Shown here: positions 37,192 through 46,833 of the stretch, piece by piece | How the letters are laid out: the number at the start of each line of letters is the position of its first letter | Numbering within the stretch: position 1 is the first letter of the stretch | Source of the DNA: Algiphilus sp022763315 | GTDB taxonomy: Bacteria; Pseudomonadota; Gammaproteobacteria; Nevskiales; Nevskiaceae | Direction: 5' to 3' (one strand) | Length of the DNA: 64,000 bases | Assembly: GCF_965249985.1 (NCBI RefSeq) | Contig: NZ_OZ252280.1 | Program-made: the position numbers and the translations under genes | The notes under the pieces: generated by a model | The model's input: the letters and a program-made list of their open reading frames with translations, nothing else | The model's database searches: none | Told to the model about the DNA's origin: nothing

Positions 37192-38061
37192 CTAGCGTTC
37201 GTCCTTGGGATTGAAGTACTTGAACAGCTCCCCTTCCGGTTGCAGCACCATCACGCTGTCATTGCCGCTGAAGGCACGACGGTAGATGTTCAGCGAACGG
37301 TAGAACTGATAGAACTCCTGATCATCCGAATACGCGTTGGCGTAGATTTCTGCCGCGCGCGCATCGCCTCGACCGCGAATCTCTTCCGCCTGCTTGTAGG
37401 CATTGGCCAGGATGACTTCGGCCTTGCGGTCGGCGTCGGCGCGGATTTCTTCGGCTTCCTCCTTGCCTCGGGCACGAAAATCGGCGGCCACACGCTGGCG
37501 CTCGGCGCGCATGCGCTGGTAAACCGACTCGCTGACTTCGTCCGGAAGGTCGATCGCCTTGACCCGCACATCGACGATTTCGACGCCAAGCTCCTGGACG
37601 GGCTCCCGGGTTTCCTCCTGCACGGTCTGCATGATCGCGTTGCGCTCATCCGATACCGCCTCGCGGATAGTGCGCGTCGAGAACTGATCGCGCAGTGCGC
37701 GATTCATGATGGACGACAGTCGATCCGCAGCAACGAGTTCCTGGCCACCGGTAGCGCGATAGAACTTGCGGAGTTCAGCCACCTTCCACTTGACGTAGTA
37801 GTTGACCTTGACGTTCTTCTTTTCCGACGTCAGAAACTCTTCGGAGCGCGAATCCAGACTCATGACCCGGCGCTCGACCGAACGCGTGTTCTGCACGAAA
37901 GGCGTCTTCAGATGCAGACCCGGCTCGAAATCCAGACCCTTGACTTCACCGAACTGGAACAGGATGACGCGTTCGCGCTCATCGACGATGAAGAAGGACT
38001 GGCTCAGCGTGAACAGGCCGAGCAGGATGACACCTACGATTACCATCTGCCGATTAGTCAT
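37192..38061 (-). CDS. hflC: HflC, subunit of the FtsH protease modulator complex
   Basis: A 289-residue SPFH-family membrane protein with one N-terminal TM helix and the band-7 domain. With HflK it forms a cage around FtsH and limits degradation of membrane proteins. Family segments are SQSFFIVDERERVILFQFGE and GRGDARAAEIYANAYSDDQEF. It overlaps the hflK stop by one base (TGATG). Confidence 0.95.
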   Translation of the reverse strand: MTNRQMVIVGVILLGLFTLSQSFFIVDERERVILFQFGEVKGLDFEPGLHLKTPFVQNTRSVERRVMSLDSRSEEFLTSEKKNVKVNYYVKWKVAELRKFYRATGGQELVAADRLSSIMNRALRDQFSTRTIREAVSDERNAIMQTVQEETREPVQELGVEIVDVRVKAIDLPDEVSESVYQRMRAERQRVAADFRARGKEEAEEIRADADRKAEVILANAYKQAEEIRGRGDARAAEIYANAYSDDQEFYQFYRSLNIYRRAFSGNDSVMVLQPEGELFKYFNPKDER

Positions 38062-39224
38062 CAGCGACGCTCCCGATCGCGCGATCGCGCATCGTTCGTG
38101 TTGGACCGGCCACCAAAGCTGTTGCTGCCGCCGCCACCCAGAATGGGCGGTGCACTGCTGCTCTGGTTATCGCTGCTGCTGCCCGAGCCGATGCCACGCA
38201 GCATTTCCTGCAACGGCAGCATCATCAGCGAGCCGGAATCATCGATATCCACCAACACCTTGCTGGTGTTGTTCATGACCTCGGTCATGGTGTCGAGATA
38301 GAGGCGGTTACGCGTGATCTCGGGCGCACGACGAACCTCGGCGACCAGCTGCCCGAAGCGCGAGGCATCACCCTCGGCGCGGGCGATGACACGCTCGCGA
38401 TAGCCCTCGGCCTGCTCGATCTCGCGCGCGGCGTTACCACGCGCGCTCGGGATACGGTCATTGGCGTAGGACTCGGCCTCATTGACCAGACGTACGCGAT
38501 CCTCGCGCGCCTTGATCGCATCGAGGAAAGCATCCTGCACCTGGGCCGGTGCACGCGCGTCGGTGAGGTTGACGTTGGTCACGAACAGCCCCGTCCCGTA
38601 ATCGGTCAGGATGTCCTGCAAACGATCGAGCGTCAGATTCGCCACCTGCGCGCGACCGTCGACCAGCACGAAATCCAGGTTGTTCTGACCCACGATTTCA
38701 CGCAACGAACTCTTGGTCGCCTGCTGCAACGTCTCGTCGGGGTTGCGCACGTTGAACAGATAGTTCTGCACATCCGAGATGCGGTACTGCACGCGCAGTT
38801 CGACTTCAACGATGTTCTCGTCCTCGGTCAGCATCAGCGTGCGGTCAGAGGCTTCCCGGATTTCGGTAACGTTGATGGTCTCGACTTTCTCCACCGGCCA
38901 CGGGATATGCCAACGCAGACCCGGCTGCGTCACACGCGAGAAGGCGCCGAACTGCAGGACCACGCCCTGCTCCCGCTCGTCGACCACATAGAAGCCGGAG
39001 GCCACCCACAGCGCCACGATGATGCCGACGATGACCACGGCTGCGCCCATGATCGGACCCTTGCCGCCCGCGCCGTCGCCGCCACTACCTCCGCCACCGT
39101 CACCGCGACCGCTGAAGCGATCTTTGAAGCGCTTCAGCATCTGCTCGATGTCGGGGGGCGAATTAGACCCGCGGTTACCGGACCCCCAGGGATCCTTGTC
39201 GCCGCCTGGTTCGTTCCAAGCCAT
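38061..39224 (-). CDS. hflK: HflK, subunit of the FtsH protease modulator complex
   Basis: A 387-residue partner of HflC. It begins MAWNEPGGDKDPWG, then a Gly-rich cytosolic stretch (about residues 40-56), a TM helix (about 58-78), an SPFH domain and a Ser/Gly-rich C-terminal tail. ATG 39224 is chosen over 39236 because a GGAG site lies at the right distance. Confidence 0.95.
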   Translation of the reverse strand: MAWNEPGGDKDPWGSGNRGSNSPPDIEQMLKRFKDRFSGRGDGGGGSGGDGAGGKGPIMGAAVVIVGIIVALWVASGFYVVDEREQGVVLQFGAFSRVTQPGLRWHIPWPVEKVETINVTEIREASDRTLMLTEDENIVEVELRVQYRISDVQNYLFNVRNPDETLQQATKSSLREIVGQNNLDFVLVDGRAQVANLTLDRLQDILTDYGTGLFVTNVNLTDARAPAQVQDAFLDAIKAREDRVRLVNEAESYANDRIPSARGNAAREIEQAEGYRERVIARAEGDASRFGQLVAEVRRAPEITRNRLYLDTMTEVMNNTSKVLVDIDDSGSLMMLPLQEMLRGIGSGSSSDNQSSSAPPILGGGGSNSFGGRSNTNDARSRDRERR

Positions 39225-39279
39225 GCTTGACTCCATCGGGAAATGACATCGGCCGAAGGCCGATGCAGGGACGCCTAGT

Positions 39280-40602
39280 TTAGCAGCCCGTCCGATGCAC
39301 CGACTCGCTTGTCGCGCGCTCGATCGGCACGCCGGACTGCTGGCACAGTCGATGCAGCTGGTCGCGCGGAATGCGCAGTTGCAAGTGGACAGTACCGTCT
39401 TCCCCGGTGCGCTCACCAGTGACCGCCTGCACGTCGTAGAGTTGGGCCCGCAACCGCGCTTCCTCGGGTCGCAGGCGAAGCTCCACTGCTTCGAGCCCAC
39501 CATGGAAGAAGGCGCGCACGGTGGCGCGCAGATCGTCGAGCCCGAAGCCACTCACCGCCGAGACATAGACCCGGCGGGGCTGGCCTTCGCTATCGAGATC
39601 GGCCGTCGTGCGCGCCGGATAGCCGCCCTCGAGCCGATCGCACTTGTTGCAGACCAGCAGACGCGGCACCGCCTCGGTCCCGATCTCGCGCAGGACCGAT
39701 TCCACCTGCTCAATGCGTTGATCGCGCTCCGGGTCGGACCAGTCGACCACGTGCAGCAACAGGTCTGCCTCGCGGGTTTCCTCCAGCGTGGCGCGAAAGG
39801 CCGCCACCAGGTCCGGCGGCAGATCGCGAATGAACCCCACCGTATCCGCCAGCACCACGTGCTCGCCCGGCTGCAGCGCGAAGCGCCGCAAGGTGGGGTC
39901 CAGCGTCGCGAACAACTGATCCGAGGCGAAGGTATTGCCTGTGGTCAATGCGTTGAACAGCGTGGACTTTCCGGCGTTGGTATAGCCGACCAAGGACACG
40001 GTTGGGGTTTCGTTACGCTGGCGCGAAGCCCGTGAACGCGCGCGGCGCTTGCGCACCACTTCAAGCCGCTGGCGCAGCGTACCCATACGGTGACGCAGTA
40101 AACGGCGGTCGGTTTCCAGCTGCGATTCGCCCGGACCACGCAATCCGATACCACCCTTTTGGCGCTCAAGGTGCGACCATCCGCGCACCAGGCGCGTGGC
40201 GAGATGCTGGAGCTGCGCCAGTTCGACCTGCAGCTTGCCTTCGTGGGTGCGGGCGCGTGCGGCGAAAATGTCGAGAATCAGCCCGGCGCGACCCAGAACA
40301 CGGCAGCAAAGCTGCTGTTCCAGGTTGCGTTCCTGGCTGGGGGACAGATCGTGGTTGAACACCACGAGCTCTACGCCGTCCGCGCGCGCCAGCTCGGCGA
40401 TCTCTTCCGCCTTGCCGCGGCCGACGAAGTAGCGCGCATCCGGGCGCTGACGGCGCGCGCCTACGCAGCGCTTGACATCAGCCCCGGCCGAACGCGCCAG
40501 TTCGACGAACTCCGCAGTGTCGGCTTCGGTGTCCGTTCCCGGGAAAGTGACATGCACGAGAATGGTGGCCTGGCCGACAGCCACCTGCTGGTGCTCGATC
40601 AT
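39280..40602 (-). CDS. hflX: Ribosome-splitting GTPase HflX
   Basis: A 440-residue GTPase that separates stalled ribosomes. Domains: N-terminal HflX-specific domain (about 1-190, with YFVGRGKAEEI and GGIGLRGPGESQLETDRR), G domain with GYTNAGKST, DTVGFIRDLP and NKCD (about 200-365), and a C-terminal beta domain. Lies 18 bases downstream of hfq. Confidence 0.95.
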   Translation of the reverse strand: MIEHQQVAVGQATILVHVTFPGTDTEADTAEFVELARSAGADVKRCVGARRQRPDARYFVGRGKAEEIAELARADGVELVVFNHDLSPSQERNLEQQLCCRVLGRAGLILDIFAARARTHEGKLQVELAQLQHLATRLVRGWSHLERQKGGIGLRGPGESQLETDRRLLRHRMGTLRQRLEVVRKRRARSRASRQRNETPTVSLVGYTNAGKSTLFNALTTGNTFASDQLFATLDPTLRRFALQPGEHVVLADTVGFIRDLPPDLVAAFRATLEETREADLLLHVVDWSDPERDQRIEQVESVLREIGTEAVPRLLVCNKCDRLEGGYPARTTADLDSEGQPRRVYVSAVSGFGLDDLRATVRAFFHGGLEAVELRLRPEEARLRAQLYDVQAVTGERTGEDGTVHLQLRIPRDQLHRLCQQSGVPIERATSESVHRTGC

Positions 40603-40620
40603 CGATGCGCCGCGGCGCGA

Positions 40621-40872
40621 TCAGGCGTCAGCGTTGCCGTGGTCGTCCGCATCAAGGTCCGCGACGCGTACCGGACGCGCCGGTACGATGGTCGAAATGG
40701 CGTGCTTATAGACCATCTGGCTGACCGCGTTCCGCAGCAGCACGACGAATTGATCGAAGGATTCCACCTGCCCCTGCAGCTTGATCCCGTTGACCAGATA
40801 CACCGATACCGGGATGCGTTCTTTGCGCAACGCATTCAGAAAAGGTTCCTGGAGCGTTTGTCCCTTAGTCAT
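40621..40872 (-). CDS. hfq: RNA chaperone Hfq
   Basis: An 83-residue Sm-like hexameric RNA-binding protein for small RNA regulation. It has the Sm1 motif (FLNALRKERIPVSVYLVNG) and Sm2 motif (VYKHAIST) and a short C-terminal tail, as in Pseudomonas rather than E. coli. It starts right after the miaA stop (TAAATG). Confidence 0.97.
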   Translation of the reverse strand: MTKGQTLQEPFLNALRKERIPVSVYLVNGIKLQGQVESFDQFVVLLRNAVSQMVYKHAISTIVPARPVRVADLDADDHGNADA

Positions 40873-41895
40873 TTATGCTTTCCTTGTTGTAGTAAGTCGC
40901 GGCTCATCCTGCAGCGTGCCGCTGTTGTTGACCCAATTATCACACCAAGTCTGGACAGCTGCTTCCGCAGTATGTTCCGTCACATTGAACACAGTTGCGT
41001 CGCGGTGCACAAGCAGGGCATCGACCAAGCCGCCGCTGAGCCACGTCTGCTGCCGCTTGGCCAGCAGCTTTGTGGCCTTGATGGCGGCGGCTACCGCGGC
41101 GTCCCAGTCCGACTGTCCTTCGACAAAGGACCACAGCTGGCGATAGCCGACGGCCCGAATCGCCGGTAAATCGGCATGCAGATCGCCGCGCGCGTGCAGC
41201 TGGCGCACTTCGTCCAGCAGGCCCGCGTCAATCATCTGCCGAAAGCGCGCTTCGATGGCCGCGTGCAATGCCGGCCGCGGCAAAGGGGTCCAGCGCACAA
41301 AGGCAGCCGGCCCGAGCCGCTCGCCGGGACGGCTGCCGCCATCGCGCCGCGCACTCGCCGGCTGGCCGGTGAGATGCGTGATCTCCAGGGCGCGCTGGAT
41401 GCGCGTCCGGTCATTGGGATGCAGGCGGGCGGCGCTCTCGGGGTCCAATTCGGCCAGCTCGGCGTGCAGCGCCGGCCAGCCCAGCGCCTCGGCGCGCGCG
41501 GCGATGTCCGCGCGCAGGGCGGCGTCCGCCCTTGGCAGCTCGGACAGGCCTGCAAACAGGGCCCGCAGATAGAGCATGGTTCCGCCGCAGAGGACCGGCA
41601 CGTGTCCCCTTGCCTGCACTTCGGCAATGACCTGGGGCGCGTCTTCGGCGAAACGTGCGGCGGAATAGGCCTCCGCCGGGTCGCAGATATCGATCAAGTG
41701 GTGCGCTACGCGGGCCCGCTCCTCGGCATTCGGCTTGGCGGTGCCGATATCCATGCCGCGATAGACCTGCGCCGAATCGACTGAAATGAGCTCGCCCCCG
41801 ACACGCTCGCACAGGCGCAGCGCGAAGCCGCTCTTGCCCGACGCCGTCGGTCCAAGTACAACAATGATCGGTGGCCTTGTCGCGCTACTGGCCAC
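40873..41895 (-). CDS. miaA: tRNA dimethylallyltransferase
   Basis: Adds a dimethylallyl group to A37 of tRNAs that read UNN codons. The 340-residue protein has P-loop GPTASGKS, SVDSAQVYRGMDIGTAKP, VLCGGTMLYLRAL and RAVGYRQLW. The start overlaps the mutL end by 11 bases. The C-terminus after about residue 300 is variable. Confidence 0.96.
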   Translation of the reverse strand: MASSATRPPIIVVLGPTASGKSGFALRLCERVGGELISVDSAQVYRGMDIGTAKPNAEERARVAHHLIDICDPAEAYSAARFAEDAPQVIAEVQARGHVPVLCGGTMLYLRALFAGLSELPRADAALRADIAARAEALGWPALHAELAELDPESAARLHPNDRTRIQRALEITHLTGQPASARRDGGSRPGERLGPAAFVRWTPLPRPALHAAIEARFRQMIDAGLLDEVRQLHARGDLHADLPAIRAVGYRQLWSFVEGQSDWDAAVAAAIKATKLLAKRQQTWLSGGLVDALLVHRDATVFNVTEHTAEAAVQTWCDNWVNNSGTLQDEPRLTTTRKA

Positions 41896-43777
41896 GTAGG
41901 AACAACCGGTCCAGTGCGGCCAGGGGCATCTGCACCCAGGTCGGGCGACCGTGATTGCACTGGCCGGAGCGCTCGGTGGACTCGATATCGCGCAGCAGTT
42001 GCTCCATCTCGGGCAGGCTCAGGCGCCGCTGGCCCTTGATCGCGCTGCGGCAGGCCACATCCGCCAGCACCCGCTCCTGGGCGTCCAGCACTTCCCCGAG
42101 ATGATGGTCCGCCTCGTCCTCCTCGACCGCAACGCCCAGCACTCGGCGCAGTACCTCCGCCGCAGCTTCGGCGGTGAGAATGGGCGGCGCCGCGCGCAGC
42201 CGCACCTGAGTAGGCGCACTGCGTTCCACTTCGAGCCCAAAGGCGGCTAGCTCCTCGCGCCGGGCCTCGGCGAGGTCCGCGGCATCTTCGCTGAGGAGCA
42301 CGGCGACTGGCACCAGATACTGCTGGCGGGCGATGCCGCCTTCCCGGTATTGACGCTTCAGACGCTCGTACAGGACGCGCTCGTGCGCGGCGTGTTGATC
42401 CACCAGCACCAGCCCCTCGGCGTTCTGCGCGACGATGTAGAGGTGGTGGAGTTGGCCGAGGGGTTGTCCCAAACCGCCGGCGGCAGAGCCGGCCGCCGGC
42501 CGTGATGCGGCCACGGATTCGGCCGGTGCCGCCTCGGCACCGGCGAGGCCGGCCGAGGCTGCAGCCGATGCGCCCGTCTCGGACATCCTTGGGGCCGCCG
42601 CCGCAGGCGCTGCCTCCGCCGCTTCTCCGCGCGCATCCGGTGCATAGGCGGCTGAGGCCTCCGCCACCCGCGTCCAGTCCCAGCCGTGCTGCGCCGGTGG
42701 GGACGGTGCCCACGCGGCAGGGCGCGTCCTGGCGGCCTCGCCGGTGGCGGCCGGTGGCGTGTCTGGGAGATAACGATGATGCTGCGCGCCGGGGCGCACC
42801 TCAGCCAGCGCGCGCGACATGCTGCTGTAGAGAAAATCGTGCACCGAGCCGGCATCGCGAAATCGGACTTCCCGCTTGGCGGGATGGACGTTGACATCCA
42901 CCCGGCTGGGATCCAGCGACAGAAACAGCAGAAAGGCGGGATGCCGCGCGCCATGCAATACGTCCGCGTAGGCTCGGCGCACCGCACCAGCCACCACCCG
43001 ATCGCGGGCGGCACGACCATTGATGTAGAAATGCTGCATATCCGCCTGCGCGCGCGAGAAGGCGGGCACGCTGATCCAACCCGTGAGCGACAGGCCGAGG
43101 GCCGCGCTCTCGATGGGAATCGACTGGCCAAAGAAGTCCTCACCCAACAGCTGCGCCGCACGTGCCGCCAGGCTTTGCGGCGGGCAGTGCCACAAGCGAC
43201 GGCCGTTATGGCTGAGCGCCATCCCCACATCCGGGCGCGCCAGCGCCAATCGGCGCAGTGCCTGGTCGACATGGCGCGCCTCGGTGGCCTCCGTGCGCAG
43301 AAACTTTCGCCGCGCCGGCGTATTGCAGAACAGATCGCGCACCTCAACCGTGGTGCCGGGCGGCTGCGCGCTCGGGCTCAGCGTACCGTCCAGCTCCCCT
43401 TCCCCCTCGACGCACCAGCCGTGCTCGGCATCCAGAGTGCGCGACGACAGCCGGAATCGCGACACCGAGAGAATGCTCGCCAGCGCCTCACCGCGAAAGC
43501 CGAAGCTGGACACCTGCTCCAGATCATCGAGACTACCGATCTTGCTGGTGGCATGGGCGCTGCAGGCCAGCGCCAGCTCATCACCAGCAATGCCCACGCC
43601 GTCATCGCGCACCCGCAGCAAGCGCAGACCGCCCTGCTCCAGCTCCACGGTGATGGCGCGGGCGCCGGCGTCGAAGCTGTTCTCGACCAGTTCCTTGATG
43701 ACGGATGCCGGGCGCTCCACCACCTCACCGGCGGCGATCTGGTTGACGAGCTCCAAGGGCAGGCGCTGGATCGTCAT
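41885..43777 (-). CDS. mutL: DNA mismatch repair protein MutL (endonuclease type)
   Basis: A 630-residue mismatch repair protein. The N-terminal GHKL ATPase has ELVENSFDAGA, DDGVGI, TSKIGSLDDL and GFRGEAL. After a low-complexity Ala/Pro linker (about 345-435) the C-terminal dimer domain has DQHAAHERVLYE, matching the DQHA(x)2E(x)4E endonuclease motif found in organisms without MutH. The later CPHGRP motif appears as CNHGRP. A GGAGGGGG site stands before ATG 43777. In relatives it follows amiC/amiB directly; here a transporter operon lies between. Confidence 0.96.
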   Translation of the reverse strand: MTIQRLPLELVNQIAAGEVVERPASVIKELVENSFDAGARAITVELEQGGLRLLRVRDDGVGIAGDELALACSAHATSKIGSLDDLEQVSSFGFRGEALASILSVSRFRLSSRTLDAEHGWCVEGEGELDGTLSPSAQPPGTTVEVRDLFCNTPARRKFLRTEATEARHVDQALRRLALARPDVGMALSHNGRRLWHCPPQSLAARAAQLLGEDFFGQSIPIESAALGLSLTGWISVPAFSRAQADMQHFYINGRAARDRVVAGAVRRAYADVLHGARHPAFLLFLSLDPSRVDVNVHPAKREVRFRDAGSVHDFLYSSMSRALAEVRPGAQHHRYLPDTPPAATGEAARTRPAAWAPSPPAQHGWDWTRVAEASAAYAPDARGEAAEAAPAAAAPRMSETGASAAASAGLAGAEAAPAESVAASRPAAGSAAGGLGQPLGQLHHLYIVAQNAEGLVLVDQHAAHERVLYERLKRQYREGGIARQQYLVPVAVLLSEDAADLAEARREELAAFGLEVERSAPTQVRLRAAPPILTAEAAAEVLRRVLGVAVEEDEADHHLGEVLDAQERVLADVACRSAIKGQRRLSLPEMEQLLRDIESTERSGQCNHGRPTWVQMPLAALDRLFLRGQ

Positions 43778-44003
43778 AGGCCCCCTCCACGGCTCCGGCG
43801 GTCCGATGACGCGAGACCTCGTTGCGCTGACATCGCCAGGCACCCGGGCGCGCCAGAACCGTATGCCACGCGCGCGCAGGCCCGCACCTCGAACGAGATC
43901 ATCGCGAAAACAGCAGTTGGAAAGCGGCGGAGCGAGCGCATGGTCGTGCAAAGGCCATGAAGAACCCAGGATTGTCCCAGATCGGCCATGGCGACGCGCC
44001 TGC

Positions 44004-44984
44004 TCAGCCGGCGCCGGGCGGGTGTAGGTGGCAGGCGACCTTGTGCTCCGGCGCCTTGGCCGCGGCCGCATTGACCAGCGCCGGCGTTTCCACCCGACAG
44101 CGATCGAAGGCTTCCGGGCAACGCGGGTGAAAGGGGCATCCGGGCGGTGGCGCTGCGGGGGACGGCACGTCGCCAGGCAGGACAATGCGCGTCCGCTTGT
44201 GCTCGGGGTCCGGCACCGGCACCGCCGACAGCAGCGCCTGGGTGTAGGGGTGGCGCGGATGCGCGAACAGCGTCGCGCCGTCGCTCTCCTCCACGATCCG
44301 GCCCAGATACATGACCGCAACGCGGTCAGCGATGTGCTGCACCACCGCCAGATCATGCGCAATGAACAGATAGCTGATGCCGAATTGCTGCTGGATGTCG
44401 CGAAACAGATTCAGCACCTGCGCCTGCACCGAGACGTCGAGCGCGGACACCGCCTCGTCCGCCACGATGAAACTCGGCGACAGCGCCAGTGCGCGCGCGA
44501 TACCCACGCGTTGGCGCTGCCCACCGGAAAACTCATGCGGATAGCGCGAAGCCATCTGGGCGCGAAGGCCGACCACATCGAGCAGCTCGCGTACCCGGCG
44601 GCGACGTGCATCGCGGTCGCCGTAGCCGTGCACACGCAGCGGCTCCTCCAGCGTCTGTTCGATGCTCCGGCGCGGATTCAACGAGGCGTAGGGATCCTGG
44701 AAGACGATCTGCATTTCCCGCCGCCGCGCGCGCAAGGCCCGCCGTGAAATGCCGGTGACGGGGCGCCCGTCCAGCAACACCGTGCCTGCCGTGGGCTCTT
44801 GCAGGCGCAGGATGTTGCGACCCAGAGTGGATTTGCCACAGCCGGATTCTCCGACCAGCGCCAGTGTTTGACCGCGTTCGATCTCCAGATCGACGCCATC
44901 GACGGCGCGTACCGGTGGCCGTCGGCCCAGTAGGCCGCCACCACCGAACCACTTCTTCAGACCCTGGACCTGCAGCAGCTTCAT
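44004..44984 (-). CDS. Oligopeptide/dipeptide ABC transporter ATPase (OppF/DppF type)
   Basis: A 326-residue ATP-binding subunit. Walker A GESGCGKST, signature FSGGQRQRVGIARAL, Walker B as IVADEAVSALD (Ala instead of the usual Pro), and the C-terminal oligopeptide HPY region with CPFHPRCPEAF. It is the last gene of the five-gene transporter cluster, overlapping the OppD-type gene by four bases. Confidence 0.93.
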   Translation of the reverse strand: MKLLQVQGLKKWFGGGGLLGRRPPVRAVDGVDLEIERGQTLALVGESGCGKSTLGRNILRLQEPTAGTVLLDGRPVTGISRRALRARRREMQIVFQDPYASLNPRRSIEQTLEEPLRVHGYGDRDARRRRVRELLDVVGLRAQMASRYPHEFSGGQRQRVGIARALALSPSFIVADEAVSALDVSVQAQVLNLFRDIQQQFGISYLFIAHDLAVVQHIADRVAVMYLGRIVEESDGATLFAHPRHPYTQALLSAVPVPDPEHKRTRIVLPGDVPSPAAPPPGCPFHPRCPEAFDRCRVETPALVNAAAAKAPEHKVACHLHPPGAG

Positions 44985-45955
44985 ACCGGCTCCGGATGCA
45001 GGCAGGCAACGCGCGTGTCACCCATGCGCCGCAGCGGCGGCGGCGCGCTGCGACAGTCTGCCTGGACATTCTTGCAGCGGTCGGCAAAGGCGCAGCCTTC
45101 GGGCAAGGCATGCAATTCGGGTACCTTGCCGGGGATGGTCGGCAAGCTGCGCGTCCGATCCGCGCCCACCCTTGGAAGGCATGCCAGCAGGCCCGCGGTA
45201 TAGGGGTGCCGTGGAGCCGCGAAGAGCGCCTTTACTGGCGCTTCCTCCACCACGCGGCCGCAATACATGACGTGTACGCGATCGCAGGTCTCCGCCACCA
45301 CGCCCATGTCGTGCGTGATCAGCAGCATGGACACACCTTCGGCGCGAACCAGTTCAGTCATCAGCTCCAGCACCTGCGCCTGAATCGTCACGTCCAGCGC
45401 CGTTGTGGGCTCATCCGCGATCAGCAGCCGCGGCCGACACGACAACGCCATCGCGATCATCACGCGCTGACGCATGCCCCCGGAAAGCTGATGCGGATAG
45501 GCCGAGAGGCGCTGCTCCGGTGCGGGAATGCCGACCCGGTGCAGCCAGTCAACGGCGCGCGCGCGCGCCGCCCGACGTGACATGCGCTCGTGGCGACGCA
45601 GGACATCCGTCATCTGCGAGCCGATGGTGAAGACCGGATTGAGCGCCGTCATCGGTTCCTGGAAGATCATTGCGATCTCCGGGCCACGCAGCCTGCGCAG
45701 CGCCCTGGGTGACAGCGAAAGCAGGTCGCGCCCATCAAAGCGGATCTGTCCGGCGGCCACTCGGGCGGGTGGTTCGGGGAGCAGTCGCAGCACCGCCGAG
45801 GCGGTCACGCTCTTGCCGCAGCCGGATTCGCCGACCAGTCCCACCACCTCGCCGGCCGCCACTTCCAGATCGACGCCATGCAGGGCGCGCAGCTCGCCGC
45901 CTTCGGCCGCGAAACGGACATCCAGGCCTTCGATGGAAAGCAGCGGTGCGTTCAC
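44981..45955 (-). CDS. Oligopeptide/dipeptide ABC transporter ATPase (OppD/DppD type)
   Basis: A 324-residue ATP-binding subunit. Walker A GESGCGKS, signature LSGGMRQRVMIAMAL, Walker B LLIADEPTTALD, and the C-terminal cysteine-bearing HPY segment CAFADRCKN. It pairs with the OppF-type gene to form the heterodimeric motor. Overlaps both neighbours by four bases. Confidence 0.93.
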   Translation of the reverse strand: MNAPLLSIEGLDVRFAAEGGELRALHGVDLEVAAGEVVGLVGESGCGKSVTASAVLRLLPEPPARVAAGQIRFDGRDLLSLSPRALRRLRGPEIAMIFQEPMTALNPVFTIGSQMTDVLRRHERMSRRAARARAVDWLHRVGIPAPEQRLSAYPHQLSGGMRQRVMIAMALSCRPRLLIADEPTTALDVTIQAQVLELMTELVRAEGVSMLLITHDMGVVAETCDRVHVMYCGRVVEEAPVKALFAAPRHPYTAGLLACLPRVGADRTRSLPTIPGKVPELHALPEGCAFADRCKNVQADCRSAPPPLRRMGDTRVACLHPEPV

Positions 45956-46833
45956 GACGCCTCCTCCACCTTCCTCGGGTCGAGCGCATCTTGCAATGCA
46001 TCGGCGAAGAAGTTGAAGGCCATGACCAGCATGAACATGGCCACCGAGGCCGCGATGAAGTTGTTGAAGAAGCCGGCGGTCACCTCATTGGTCGACTGCG
46101 AGATCATCAACCCCCAGGAGACGCCGTCCTGGACGCCCAGCCCGAGGAAGGACAGGATCACCTCGGCCTTGATAGCGGTCACAAAGACGATGGTGGCCTG
46201 GACCAGCAGAATGTGCGTCGTGTTGGGCAGGACATGACGGAAGATGATGGATGCCTGCGAGACCCCGACCGCTCGAGCGGCTTCGACGAATTCCATATTG
46301 CGCAGCTTGATGACCTCGCCGCGCACGTAGCGCCCGGTGGTCGTCCAGAAGGTCACGATCATGGCGAAATGCATTGCCAGCGGGTGGCCCTGTACCGCAT
46401 AGGCGACCGCTACCACGAACAGGAAGAAGGGAATGGCATCCAGGGTGCCTTTGACCCACAGGATCGTCTCGTCGATCCACGACCCGGCAAAGTAGCCGGA
46501 CAGGGCACCAAACAGGGCCCCCAGCAGCGTCGAGCTGATGGCCACGACCAGACCGATCTCGAAGGCCACGCGCGTGGAGTAGATGGTGCGCGCGAAGATG
46601 TCCTGGCCATTGCGCGTGGTACCGAACCAGTGCTCCGCCGATGCCGGCGCGAAGCTGTCCGCTCCCAGCGCGGACCACCCCTGCCCTGCCAGGCCCAACC
46701 AGACCGTGCAGGCGACCGCAAAATAGGTCGCAACGACCAGCAAGGCGGCCATGCCGGCGCGATCGCGCCGCAGCCGCCGCCAGGCGCGCGACCACAGACC
46801 GCTGCTCTGTGTGGGGGCTTCGACGTCAGTCAT
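45952..46833 (-). CDS. Oligopeptide/dipeptide ABC transporter permease (OppC/DppC type)
   Basis: A 293-residue permease with about six TM helices. The cytosolic EAA loop is EAARAVGVSQASIIFRHVLPN, split here as EAARAVG and RHVLPN. An N-terminal part typical of OppC (RRDRAGMAALLV) precedes the periplasmic segment FGTTRNGQD. Overlaps the OppB-type stop. Confidence 0.92.
   Translation of the reverse strand: MTDVEAPTQSSGLWSRAWRRLRRDRAGMAALLVVATYFAVACTVWLGLAGQGWSALGADSFAPASAEHWFGTTRNGQDIFARTIYSTRVAFEIGLVVAISSTLLGALFGALSGYFAGSWIDETILWVKGTLDAIPFFLFVVAVAYAVQGHPLAMHFAMIVTFWTTTGRYVRGEVIKLRNMEFVEAARAVGVSQASIIFRHVLPNTTHILLVQATIVFVTAIKAEVILSFLGLGVQDGVSWGLMISQSTNEVTAGFFNNFIAASVAMFMLVMAFNFFADALQDALDPRKVEEAS

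Noticed and set aside
43774..44139. Open frame between mutL and the OppF-type gene
   Set aside because: Out of frame with both real genes and without domain or signal; the 226-base gap looks like leader DNA for mutL.
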